NCBI GenBank assembly: GCA_003342815.1
Contig: PTEX01000496.1
Span: forward strand, 1 to 64,000
Origin: Eudromia elegans
Taxonomy: Eukaryota; Chordata; Aves; Tinamiformes; Tinamidae
DNA length: 64,000 bases
Reading direction: 5' to 3'
The position numbers were made by a program, and so were the translations under genes. This document shows, in pieces, positions 13,331 through 25,545 of the stretch; within the stretch, counting starts at the first letter, position 1; the number at the start of each line of letters is the position of its first letter. Below the pieces are notes generated by a model, which saw nothing but the letters and a program-made list of their open reading frames with translations, was not told the origin of the DNA and ran no database searches.

Positions 13331-14292
13331 GATCTTTTTAAATGATGCCTGGAACTAAAATACGTTTTTTGTTTCATTTGAATGCTTTGTGGTAAAGATC
13401 TCTTTCCAATTTACGTGCTGACATTTAAATTCTGTTATTAATACTGTACCTTTGTTACCTTGCCAAATGAATGAAATCTCTATATAATGAAAATGTTATG
13501 AAGACGACCCAGTGTTGCAGATCGTTTATATGTGGTTTGAAGCTAACAGGACTATTACTAACTAGATTAGCTGACCTTCCAGTTTGAGTTGAATTTGCCT
13601 AGGTGGTCCCCTCGAGCACTAGTTCTCTGAATGACAGGGGATGATCTCATGTGTCTCCTACTGAAAGTCTGAATAATAATAGCACCCACTATAATAACCT
13701 TTAGGATAATGAACAGACTGTCCTTGTTCACAGCCCCATCCTTATGTGATCAATCAGGCATGAATGGCAAAAAAAGTTACTTGGAGAAGAAAATAAATGA
13801 GCACATTGCAGCAGGTAATTAAAGAGGATGCTTTAGTATTCTGCTAATCCTGTTTAGCACCTCTCGTCTTCCTTGCTTGCCAGCTGCAGAGTTCCTGGAG
13901 TCTAATTATACAAGACCCCTCTATAAGCATAATCTATGATCAGATGTATCTGCATCAGTTAGTGCGCAAATGTGAAGAGGGCAGAGGCACATGACATAGC
14001 CATGCAGAAGATACTTAGAGCAAAGGATGCTCTGTAATCTCCCTGATATGTGCATATTTCTTATGTGAGCTGAGAAGCTGTTTCAGGAGTCACAAAACAC
14101 ATTTAAGTCTCATTAGGTGCATAGGCCATTTGTGGGTTAAAAACTATTGTGAAATAATTGCTGCATATAATAGAATTGCTTATACCTTAGACTTTTTTTT
14201 TATTATCTTTATTAATCTGTAGTAAGCACAAATAAATTCTGCAATTCTATAATCATTCTAAACGGACCCTTTAAAACAGGCTCAGGATGTGG
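13331..14292. other. AT-rich non-coding DNA
   Basis: No gene or repeat is recognised in this stretch. Confidence 0.5.
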
Positions 14293-14605
14293 GGGCAGTA
14301 TAGCCTAACGATTGGAGCAGTAAGACAGGGTTTCAGGAGACGCGGATTTTATTTCCAGTAAGGTGCTGCGAGGTAGCTCAGGCTCAACAGCACTCTAAGC
14401 AGCAGTGTGGCTTTCATTTCAGAAGAAACGTGTTCAGCCACCGCAGGGCGAGAGCAGAGGAGAGAGGCTATTTATGCACCTGGCCCTGCTGTCAGTCCTT
14501 TATTGAATCTAGCTCTTCATCTGTCAATATTTTTTTTTCCTTCTGTAAAATATGGATGGTACTTGCTTCTTTTGTGAAGCATCGTGAGAGCTACCGATGA
14601 AAGAC
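14293..14605 (+). mobile_element. MIR/CORE-type SINE remnant
   Basis: The left end (14296-14316) reads cagtatagcctaacgattgga, which fits the tRNA-like head of MIR with its A-box region. The right part (about 14510-14605) has the MIR-family tail: a 'catctgtcaa ... ttctgtaaaatatggatggtac' segment followed by 'tgtgaagc ... gagagctaccgatgaaag'. The B box region near 14343 is degraded. About 130 bases in the middle (14370-14500) fit poorly and may hold an insertion or simply be decayed. This is a very old non-autonomous retroposon and is not expected to be active. Confidence 0.6.
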
Positions 14606-15639
14606 ATTCATGTAAGTTAATAGTGAAGTAAAATGAGTTCTTTGCATTTCTCTTCTCTGAAGAACTTGAGGAGGTTCTTGTGATAAAAACTTCATGGGAA
14701 ACATTTTGCAGGATCTGTCTAATAGGATAAAAGCAAGAAAAGCTAATATCAATAATAACGAGTTGTCAGATTTCTGCAGGGTTTTAAACATTTAAAATGT
14801 AGCACACTACTGACTGTGGTTTCTTACCTTTCCTTTAAAATGCCTCGTTATCAAAGGAAAAAGCAGAAATATAACATTAATTTTAGAAAAGGTTCCTGTG
14901 AGGCTCTGGGACTACCAGTCAGACAAATTAGTAGAAAATATAACGTTGAAGACAATCAGTAAGTGCACAGATGCATATGATATCACTGAGAAAAATCAAT
15001 GTGAATTTTGTAGAGAGAAGTCAATTAAGCCTCCCTTAAAGAATCAATAATCACTTGCTATAGTATACCTATACTTGCAAAAACCCTCCAACAGCTCATC
15101 AAAGCAATTGATTCATTGATTCTTTTTAAGGTACTCAAAAATAAAAGAGAAAACAAAGAGTAGGGATAATTAGTCATTTTTGTCAATGCCAGGAAATCAC
15201 TCATGACGTCTCACAGAGAACCTGTGCACCAGGCCTTGTTCAGAATACTCATAAATTCTCTGGAAAGTGGACAGTGAAATGATAACGTTTTTGATGGTCC
15301 TAAGGGTGCTCAGGACTGTTGTTAAAAGCCCTTCCAATACAGAGACACTGACTGTTATATGTCCCAGTAGTAGAGATGAGTGTATATATGGGTAAATGCA
15401 GAAGAGATGACATCCATGAAAAAAGTAATTTTACATTTACAGTGCAGGGTTCTGAACTACCATTACCTCTGAGGAAAGAGATTTTGGAGGTCTAACAACT
15501 GCTTTGGTGAAAATGTTAGTTCAGTAGGCAATTATGGCCAGATGAGAAAATTGAATGTTTAGGAATTATTAGGAAAACAATTGAGAGCAAAGAAGAAAAA
15601 AACATCATCGTACTTTATGCACAAGGATTTTGAATACTG
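14606..15639. other. AT-rich non-coding DNA
   Basis: No gene is supported. The only frames are short and featureless. Confidence 0.5.
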
Positions 15640-15975
15640 CTGACAATTCTGTTGCCTGCCCCTGCTAGGAAATAGCAGGAAAAGTACAGAGAAGTGCAAC
15701 AATGATGGTAAGAGATAGAGAACAGCTCCCCAAGAAAGCATTAGAGAGACAAGGACTCTTCAGCTTGGAGAACAGACACTATAGGGAATTTGTGACAGAA
15801 CTAGAAAATCACAGGTGAAATTGAGAAGGTGGAAAGAGAACTGGCTGCAGTTTCTGACAGTGCAAGAATCAGGGAGATTAAATGAAACATTGCAGGCAAA
15901 ACAGATGAAGCTCATTACTGGGTAAAGTTGTGAAGTCCAAAGCACTGTCAGCTTCAAAAAGGGATTAGAATGGAT
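15640..15975 (+). mobile_element. Ancient CR1-family LINE 3' fragment
   Basis: The plus strand carries a decayed version of the CR1 ORF2 end. Around 15735-15780, 'agagagacaaggactcttcagcttggagaacaga' aligns in order with the 'agagctgggcctgttcagcctggagaag' segment of the better copy at about 53080-53105. The flanking sequence follows the same order. It is heavily mutated, has no usable frame and lacks a clear 3' octamer. It may belong to an older CR1/L3-like subfamily than the copies at 34.6 and 52-53 kb. Confidence 0.55.
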
Positions 15976-18116
15976 GAAAAAACAATCATCATAAAATATT
16001 AAAAACAGAACTAAAGTCTGGTTTTGGATATTGAACTGGTATTAGAAGGAAGACTCCTGTGTGTTTGCCCTGCGCCTAGAGGCCCTCCTAGGACTCTATT
16101 AGTGCTCGCTGTTGCAGACAGGATGCTGCAAAGGTTTCTGGAAGTCTAAGCTCGCAAGGTCAAGCTTGTGTTCTTAGTATTACTATTAATTGCTCACTTG
16201 CTAGGAGCTGAAGTCAAGATCTCTGTGCTTTTGTGGACTAGTAGTGTCAAACTGTAGTTGGCTAATGTGAAAAGGTGAAAGTCATAAGTCTGCAAGTAAA
16301 TGCTGTTTGTCACCAGTAGTGTTACTGAATATTTTCCATTCAAGGCCGCAGGATAAATCTCACCAGAAAAAAAAAAAAAAAAAGGAAGCAATTCCTCCCT
16401 TTTTATTTTTTAATACACTTCAATATTAACCTTTCTTTTAGCGCAAAGGGTATTTTTCTAAATTGCAATGAAGTCCTTAGAATTTTATTTGAATAATCTG
16501 AGAACAAAAAATTATACCCTTGATTCCTGTCTTCCTCAAAGCCTTCCTCTTGACATTTCTCCCTTTTTACCTATTGCTTTATCACAGAGGTAAGTCAAGG
16601 CCAGCTGAAATTTAAACTTGCTATATGAATAGAAACTACAGAGAAATAATTATATGAAATTAAATGATGCAAATTAAATACTTACTAGTTAGTAATGAGT
16701 TTTCCACATTTATAATAAACATTCCCATCAAGTTTTAAGATATATTGACTAAGTCCCTGGGAACAAGTTACAATTTAATTATTTAGCACAATAGAGAAGA
16801 TTAAAATAAACTTTACTGTCTGGCTTGTGTAACATATTAACTGTAGGATTACATGATTGCATTTTACCTTCTTATATATATATATTTTAAAATAATAAAA
16901 GCAAACTACTAAAACAACCATTTAGGAAAACAAAAGACACATTTAACCGTTATACAATTCACTCATTGAGATATATGTTTATTGGTACTATGGTCTTGCG
17001 TGCTTTGCTGAAGCTTGGGCCTTGATAAATGAAGCTGAAATGCTAATGAGGTCAAACAAAACTAGCAAAGAACCCACTTGATTTCCATCCTTGCTGATTC
17101 CAGCAGGCCAGCTGACTCTGGGCATGAAGCACTCATTTCAGGACTTGGGCAGAAATCATATTATGAAAATAAAGGGTTGCATTTAAAAAGTGCACATAGT
17201 CCAATATCTCAGTTCAATTGGTAGTGTGATGTGGCTGTGATGAAAACAAAATTTATCAAAAAAAGAAGCCTAACTTTTAATCTGCTCAACTTGCCTGATG
17301 CTTCGCTGCCAAAGTCCAAAAGGGGCAGGGCGAGCTCCAAAGGCTCTGCCTTGCAAAATGCAAGCAAAATACCTCCCACTCGTGCTGTGACAGGGCTGGA
17401 AAAGGTACAGTTAATTTTAGCCATATCTGCACATGGAGAAATACAGCCTTTCTTCATAGAGAATGTCTCTTTTCTGGACTGATTTATATTTAAACTGGCA
17501 AACTTATTATTGAATGAATGTCATTTTTTATAGATGTTGTTTGCATTGCTCTTATCTTGATAATTAAAAAAGATACCTTGCAGCAACAATTCTCATCCTA
17601 CCACAGAGGACAGAAAACAATAAATCTGTTTTTAATTATTTCATCTTTTGAATATAATGCTTCAGAATCAACCAAAATGAAAGATTGATATGTTAAAAAC
17701 ATTTGAGATGCATTTCTTCCCTCAGAAATGAATATCATATTCTTTTTATCCTTCCATCATAATTCAATTACAATTATATTCTGTTATGAAGCGAAAATAT
17801 TTATCCACATTAGGAAAATATTCCGGACCCTCAGATGGCAGGACACAAATATCAGTCCATCAGACACCCAAATGCAGTACAGGTCACTTCACCACTGTCC
17901 CAGTGTCTGTCCTGTGCTCTATGCAGAGGCCCTGGGAAGCTGAGGACTCCTTCCTGCTTCACATCCCAAAAACAAGGTTATAAGGAAGGGTGTAAAGAAA
18001 AGACTGTTAATGTTGCAGCCTTGAACCTCCATCCTGTAAAGGATATAGGATCTGCAACTACCTGAAAAGAGGCTGTAGTAAGGCAGAGATCATTCTCTTC
18101 TCCAGAATAACTACTT
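15976..18116. other. AT-rich non-coding DNA
   Basis: No gene is supported. It contains a 16-18 base poly(A) near 16367-16383 and a short AT run near 16875-16890. A block of balanced composition at about 16980-17480 gives overlapping short frames on both strands without recognisable proteins. It may be a conserved non-coding element, but I cannot test that. Confidence 0.5.
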
Positions 18117-18393
18117 ACAGGAAGTGGCCTCTAATTACGCCAGGGGAGCTTCAGGTTAATTTAAATTAGGAATAGAAATTAGGCAAGATTTCTACATGGA
18201 AAAAGTAGGCAAGCAGTGGAACAAGCTGTTCAGGGAAGTGGTGGAATCACCGTCCCTGGCAGAGCTCAAGAAACGTGCAGATGAGGCACTTAGGGACATG
18301 GGTTAGGAGGCAGGGTGGTGAGGGGTTTATGGTTAGACTTGGTGATCTTGAAGGTCTTTTCCGATCATAATGATTCTGTGATTCTGTATTTTA
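18117..18393 (+). mobile_element. CR1 LINE, 3'-terminal fragment
   Basis: The sequence starts within the ORF2 tail (aggaagtggcctctaattacgcc) and runs through the part that encodes the 'WNKLFREVVESPSLAELK'-like end of ORF2. It continues through the short 3' UTR and ends at 18372-18390 with two head-to-tail copies of the CR1 octamer (attctgtg, attctgta). It is severely 5'-truncated, as most CR1 copies are. Its 3' end (ggtcttttccgatcataatg) differs from those at 34.6 and 53.4 kb, so it belongs to a different subfamily, closer to the copy at 47.5 kb. Confidence 0.88.
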
Positions 18394-21300
18394 GGCATCT
18401 GCTTGGTTTAAGTGTATTGGCACAGATACTCTCTTGCTATACAGGTGTTTTGTTAAGTGAAATCATCTGCCAACTGCATCTGTGAAATATCTGTCCTTCA
18501 TACTCACTCTTTTAATGTTACCGACTTGGATACATGCTTAATTCCCTGAGAGAGCTGCATCCCTATATTGTGCATAGAAATGTCTCTTCTCCTAATCTCT
18601 ACTTTGGTCTTCGGATATGTTGCTGTGGAGTGCTTTCTTTTTCTTTTCCTCGGGGAAGGAGGCTTGCTAGTTTGTATTAACAAACAATTTCATTGTCCAA
18701 GGCAATGAAATTAACTGACATGCAGGATGGATGTATTTTAAAATATCTTGTTATATTTCTGATTCTTTTCTTGCAATATGAAAAAACACACCAACACAAA
18801 CATAAGGAATGTTGAGGGTTTTTTTCTCCTCCTTTGTTTGATTGGTTGTCTACCAGAAACTGATATCAGAAGACTTAAATTCACATTAGGAAATAGAAAA
18901 AAACCCACAGCCATTTAGACATTGATCCTACAGATGACCCAGTTAGGTCTCTGTGGTCTCCTTGTAGAGAGTAGGTCAATCTAAAAACAATCTTAATACA
19001 TTAACATGAAGACTGTAGATCTCTTTGCCTCTCTTTCTGGTGGATCACCCCTGGCTCCTCACTTCCCAAGGAGGGAGGCTATTGGGAGGAGTGTGGGATG
19101 CTGTAAGGTGCTGAATGCCATGCTGGCCACCGTACAGGTGATATGGCCACCGTACAGGTGGCACCTGTCCCTGGCATTTGGTTGGCTGTGGATAACTATG
19201 TTATCATGGAGTTTGAGAAGGCATGGGCCATCACACGAGGCATACAGTGAGCATCAGCCCAGGAAAAGGTGGAGCAGAGAGGCAATTCTATGTTTTTATA
19301 TTTATATTCTTCAGAAAGAGATATTCTCCTTTAAAACTCTATCCCTTTCATGGCCCACATGTATGTTTTTCATTGTCTTCTTCAGAAAAAGGGAGCAATT
19401 CTTAGAGCTGGTTCAAGAGAACAATTTTATGACAGAATATACTGCTCTGTCTGAATGGAAATGTTTTGTTGGAGTAGATTTTATGATTTTATAGGTTTCA
19501 GGACAATTATTTTTGACTTACTCATGTGAAACCTTCTCTTTTATTCCAGTAATGTCAAAATATTTCATTCTGGTATTGCTAAAATGTTTCCTTTGATATA
19601 TTGTATTTTAATGCTTTGTCACAATGAAATATATCTGAATGGTAGCTAAGAAAAACATTTTGGTTATGTCACAGCAGTGTTTTCATCCCAATGCATTTTA
19701 AATTCTGCATTTCATGAAGTAGTTAAGGAGTTATATTTGAATAATCTAAGAACACAGAAGAAATTTTAGCATCATTCAGGATGAAACAAATGAGAAATTC
19801 TAGAACTTCCCATCTTCTTTAAATATTATTTTAAAATTAAATTCAATTAAAACAATGAGTCAATACTTGATGGATTTAATATTTTGCCTTTTTTGCTTTT
19901 TTCAGACATTTTCTTAGAGAGGATACTACAAGGATTTCTCTTTTCATCTAATTATTGTGGGCATCTCCATTAATTTCATGACAACTACTGAAGATAAGTG
20001 TGTAAGTTGTATGATGACATCATTAGTAGTACTAAGTATAAATTCTATATTTTTTTAGCAATTAAGTACTTGAGAACACTGTTTTCTAGGGTAGAGCAAA
20101 CCAAATAACACAACTATTTAATACCATTGCTGATTTTAAGGTGGCAGAATAATAGCAAGGAGAAATGCATTAAGGAGATAGTGATTAATATGGAGTCTAG
20201 CGTAAGCCCCACTTGGTGCAGTTAATGCTTTTCATAAGCTAAACTTTCATCTAGCCCTGGCCTCCTTTACATTAAAGTAGTCCAAAAAATAGAGATAAAC
20301 TCTGCATGTACTATTTTTGACTCAGTGCTTAAAGACATGCACAGAGTGAGAACTTAGTTGTTTATTTCCTTACTAGAAATATGAAAATATGTTGTTATAT
20401 GGCAGTAGATAGCAAAAGATATATTGGATGAAGAATAAAATATTATGGAGTTGATGGAATGGCAGAAACAAGGTGGCTTGAGAACTCTTGCAGATTTTTT
20501 TTTAAGTTGTATTGACTGCTTGACTTGCTTCAGTCTATTGTATTTAAATGGTGTAACTGATACCGTCAGAAAAGGTGATGTCTTTCTATTTCGCTTACTA
20601 ATTTTATTTTCATCACCTCCATTCCTACGGTGAGTATTTGTTTTTGCAGCCATAATGATGGAATACACGTGTTGAAGCTGACAAGCTGAGCTAGATGAGG
20701 CATAAAAGATTAATAAGTCCAACATACAGCTACATACCCACATTACCTCCCACCATGCACTGGGAGGGAAGTAAAAATGGCTGGATGCTGCCCAAGCATT
20801 ATTTCCCTGTCACCACTTCTTAGTTAAATATTCAATGACCATGAATCCACTTTACTCATTTTATTAACATTCAAAAGAGAAAAAAAGTATCTGTAAATTA
20901 AAGAAAAATATTGTATTAGGAAGTAGATGCCAGGGACAGGTATTTTCCAACTCCTCAGCAGAGTCCACAAGGAATCAGTCTGTGATAATGGTGGTTTAGA
21001 ATCAATCTTTCCCATATAAAATAGGAGGGTACAGTGGGTCATTTTAATTTCCAATTCTATGACAACTTCATACTTTCCAGCAACAGTAAACAGCAAAATG
21101 AAGAAAAATGCCAAACATATTGTGATATCATCTCAACTCTAAACATGCATGTGTTTTATGTTTACCTCATCATGCAGAAAAATAAAGAAGTGGAAAAACG
21201 CCATTTTATTTTATTTTCTGCTTGAAAAGCAAAATTGATATCTGCAGTAGGGAAGATGAGAACGTGACGGCTTGGTTACACATTTCCCCAGTTGCCCATT

Positions 21301-22136
21301 ACTCTTTCCCTGAAAGTCTGCTTACCCTAAAATGTACAGAATATATCTGGCAATAGATGGAGCCTTCTAGTGCAACAGAGATTTTATCTGTGGTGCTAGC
21401 TCTGAAAAGATGATGATGTTAAACAAGCTGTTCCCTGTATGGGTGATGTCAACACTGTTTTGTTACATCTTTTGCAGTGCAGACACCAGCCTGCAGAATA
21501 TGAAGCACCCTGACTCCACCACCAGAGAAACACACTTAAAACCTGATACATTCTTTTCCCAGCCAATTTTTTTTTTTCACAGCCCATTGAAAAGCATGTT
21601 GAAAGGAGAAGGCATTTCCTAGCAAGGGAGAAGCCTTGCTCTGGGCATGGCAAAACCTTTCAGGCCACTCATCTGATGGAGTAACAGCAGATTGTAAGGT
21701 CCCTGTGAAGTAGAGCCCTCAAACTATGTGGATGTGGCCTTCCTGAAAATAGGTGTTGTACTCTGCTGATTGCATAATGGCACAGATGTGGGACAGCAAA
21801 CGTCTTTGCAATATCAGGACTGTGCATATATGGCAAGGGTGCTGCAGCAGGACAAGTTACACGATGATGGTGACACTCTCCAAGGTAGTGACTTGAAGGA
21901 CTCAAGAAGTTCAGGTGTAGGTCCTGTATCAGTTAGGTGTCTTTCATTCTCCTTCCTTCGAGCCTACTAGTTGCTGCTAGTTTTCCATTAGTGCTGAAAT
22001 ATAAAGGATCAGAGTGGCAGTGAAGCAGCTTTTAGAAGAGAACATAGATTCTCACTGCCTCCAAGATTGACTTTTTCAATTCTTCTGCAGCTTTGTCTGC
22101 AACTAGACAACTATGAAAGTAGGAGCTTAATCCAAC
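18394..22136. other. AT-rich non-coding DNA
   Basis: No gene is supported. The longest frame, 162 codons on the plus strand at 19006-19494, has no recognised domain and is rejected as a gene. Within it, tggccaccgtacaggtg is repeated exactly at 19124-19140 and 19144-19160, a 20-bp-period duplication. A 129-codon minus-strand frame at 20354-20743 is also featureless. Confidence 0.5.
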
Positions 22137-22400
22137 GTGCACTTGCACGTACCCCTCTGTTTACATAAGGCCTGTGCTGCCCTAGCAGTCCTCAACTGGC
22201 CCTGGGCACCTCAGCTTATCTCTGGGACCCAGCCCAGCCATGGCCCATCCCCATGCCCACAGCAGTGGGCTCCCATGCTCCCTCAACCAGGGCTGGGGGG
22301 CTGCCCCTGGGCTCTGCTTCCTTGGGATTAGAGGATAGGCCTCAGCTGCCAGGCCTCGTCCTGTCCCTCTGGCAGCCCACACCTGTATGTGCTTAGTCAA
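22137..22400. other. Local GC-rich patch without a recognised gene
   Basis: The patch is rich in C and G but has few CpGs, many CCCAG/CTGGG words and overlapping short frames on both strands. It does not look like a CpG-island promoter, because CpG is scarce, and I recognise neither a repeat family nor a protein. It may be a decayed repeat or a GC-biased non-coding block. Confidence 0.4.
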
Positions 22401-25400
22401 CTAAGCACATAAAATTAGATATATCCTGGAGAGCTGAAGGATCACTGCTGTGCCGAGTGATTCATATGTAAAGCAATTTCTGACTGTGTGGCATGAGGTT
22501 TGCCAGCACAATACATCCGTGCTTTGCGCAAGTAGAGCTATATGTGGCTTTCTTTAAAGTTTCAAATATTAGCAATTGAAAGAAACATATAGGCATTTTC
22601 CTTACAAATATTCAGAGATGTAGAAGCCCATCTATAGTGCTGAAAGAAATAATGGAGTTAATATATAAGATGGCCAGAATAGTTAATATATTTTAATCAT
22701 GAATGGAGCTGTCTAAAAGCTCCCTTTTAACTCCGCAGGTAATTGAAGAATTCCACTAGAAAAGAATGATCCCTTACTGTGTTTTTCCTTCATTTCTGTC
22801 GAGAGGAAAGATTCAAATGCTTCTAACTTCCCCAATCCTTTTTAGTCATTAGCCTTTCAATCTTAATGCAATTATTCAAAACATTTGGGTGGAAATCCCT
22901 CTACAATCACACTCATTTATCAAAGCTCTTACTGCACAGTTGACAGGTCAATCTATAGATACACTTGAGGATGATGATAATTGAAAAGCCCTTGACAAAA
23001 TGTCATTCAAAAATACATTTTTGTTGCATATATTTTGAATTTGACTTTAGTGCTTGTTAAAAAATCCTGACTGTCAGGCCAGGAAGATGAAGTCAGACTC
23101 CTCTGCAGATACCTGATAGCACACTCAGTGACAGGAAAAACTCCCAAGTGCAGTCTTGCTAATTTTGCACCAAAAGAGTCATAAAAGAGGCAGGTATTTA
23201 GTCTCTGTAGATGTGCAACAGTCCTTAGTTTTCACTGAGAAAACCAAAACTAGAATCAGTTAATTGCCCCTTACACCGTGGCTCAGCAACATGCAAACAT
23301 GATGTGCTTGAATCGGAGCGCAGCTGCTCTCTGATTTCACAAAGACAAGGGAACAGCCACAGCCTGGTAATGATCAGCTGCTGCTGTGCTAGGCTAGACC
23401 TGTACCAGAGATCTGAAAAGTCTGGGAAAAGCTTTGCTAATTAACCTCACCTTAAAAAGGCATCTCTATAAATGCATGCAAACCTGAACTGGCAACTACA
23501 GTTTTAACAATGAAAAATTAGTCTAACTCAGTTTCTCTGTCCTGTCTCCTTCTCAGAGGTTCAAGCATTTAAGAAATACTACACAGATGTTATGTCATGT
23601 CCCATACTTGCACTGCAGCCCACACTTAAGATTATTCAAAACATTTCAGTCAGCTCCAATCTTTGTGCTTTAGGAACGATCTCCTAAATCCCAAAGCCTT
23701 AATTTTATTACTAGTGCTTCTTAGCGTGCCACTTTCTTGTAATTTGCTTAGGCATTAGTACTTATAAAAATAAACTATCTGAAATTTCACCAAGGACATG
23801 TTGAAGCTGAAGGGGTAGGTTACTAGCTTTTTCTGTATCACTTTGCCCATTTATCTAAAAGATAGTATGATACCACAGTACAATTTGCTAATTACTCATT
23901 GATTTTAGCACCAAGGGTATCATCTTCAGATCAAGACTTTGTATTTCCACTTGTATTCAGATGTTTGCTACATACATTCAATACACAGATTATTATATTA
24001 CTATTATCTGCTTATGCTTTTTCTCTACCCACCTTCCTAAAGTTAAATGAGTGCATTTACACATATGTAGGACTAAGAACATGGAGGATGAAACTATGAC
24101 TTCAATTTCAGGATATTCTGATTAGAAGTTCCGTTTGTTAGCCATATACACTTCAATTTTCCCTTTTCCTCTCTTCCCCAAGCAATGTTCCCAGACTTCT
24201 TGCTCTGATATTTTAGGATTGAAGATAATACATCACTTTCATATTGCATAGATACAAATATAGTGTGCACATACAAAGATATTTCGAATACATCAATAAC
24301 ATTACAAATCAACAAACATTTTAAACAAGTATTAATTTAGGATTGATCAGAAATAGACTATTTCCCCAGAAGGCTTCTGTGCTCCAATAGTTACCTTGAA
24401 ATTCTTCTAGCAGTAAAGAACAAACCATAAACTGTATATCTAGTCACACATATGCAGTGCACTGTGATATATTCTTTACCTACATGTTTACAAACTGCAG
24501 ATGCACTCCAAAATAATGGAGAATGCTTTTAAAACATGATCTGATACAGGTCACATTAAGCTTGGCAAGACTTTTATAATAAACATTAACAGAGGTCAGA
24601 AATACTTTAACAAGAAGTGCAATATTGCTAAACCAAAGAAAAGCATCATTTAGTGCTCTAACCAACTACTAAAATGTTATTGAGAAATCTGGAAGGAGAA
24701 AACACTCCTTGGGTTTAGTGGCATCCTATTTGTGATAAAGATGAGGGTTCTCTCAAAATAAAACACTTTAGTATCTGAATTAAGCATTCCTTTGACCTGA
24801 GGTGTAGTTTTGTTCAATGGCAGGTATATTTATACCAGATTACTGATAATGGATTATAACATTAATAGAAAAAAAGCACAAAAATTCTGATGGAGAACAC
24901 TTTAAAAGTAGACACAGCAGTACTGAATACAAATTACAGTGAAAATCTAGTTGCATCAAAAAAAAAGTTTCATATAGACTTTTTGAGAGCTAAGAATTCA
25001 AACGCTTGGCTTATTTGGGGAGAAAAAAGATAAAAAAAGAAAAAGAAAGTATCTTGTCCCTAATTCTTACATAATAGAAACAAGAATTAGAAACCTAAAT
25101 ATCTTTGAGGATGGAGACCTACATATTTAAATGTTTACTGCATATGACAGTAGAAGCCAAAAGATGCATAATGATAGCTATGAAAATGTGATTAGGCACT
25201 GCTCATAGAGAGTGCTTAAGTCTACGGATGAGGCAGATCTGATTGCCTTTGTATATATGGTTATTAGTTCTGTAACAGAGAGGTTATTTTGTAAGTTTTT
25301 AGTAGCTTTTACTGCAGGATACATGATTGTGTAATAAATATTTACTTCTGGAATATACTTTTATTTAGTTTCAGTTACTTAAAGACCTTTAATTAACACT

Positions 25401-25460
25401 TCAACATTCATTTTTTTCTCAATATCAAGTACAATACAAAAGTAAGCATTTCACAGCTCC
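22401..25460. other. AT-rich non-coding DNA
   Basis: No gene, RNA gene or repeat family is recognised. Confidence 0.5.
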
Positions 25461-25464
25461 TGCT

Positions 25465-25545
25465 TTATATATATATATATATTTCTTTAAAAACTTATTT
25501 CTTTAAAAATATTCTTAAAAATATATATATATTTCTTTAAAAACT
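25465..25545. repeat. AT microsatellite with three copies of atttctttaaaaa
   Basis: A (TA)n run at 25465-25481 leads into atttctttaaaaact (25481-25495). A second copy, atttctttaaaaata, sits at 25497-25511, and a second AT run leads into a third exact copy at 25531-25545. The arrangement suggests duplication of a compound AT-run-plus-tail unit. Confidence 0.8.

Noticed and set aside
19006..19494. 162-codon plus-strand open frame
   Set aside because: No recognised domain, no CpG island or promoter, mixed hydrophobic and basic content typical of a chance frame, and it contains a local 20-bp-period duplication.
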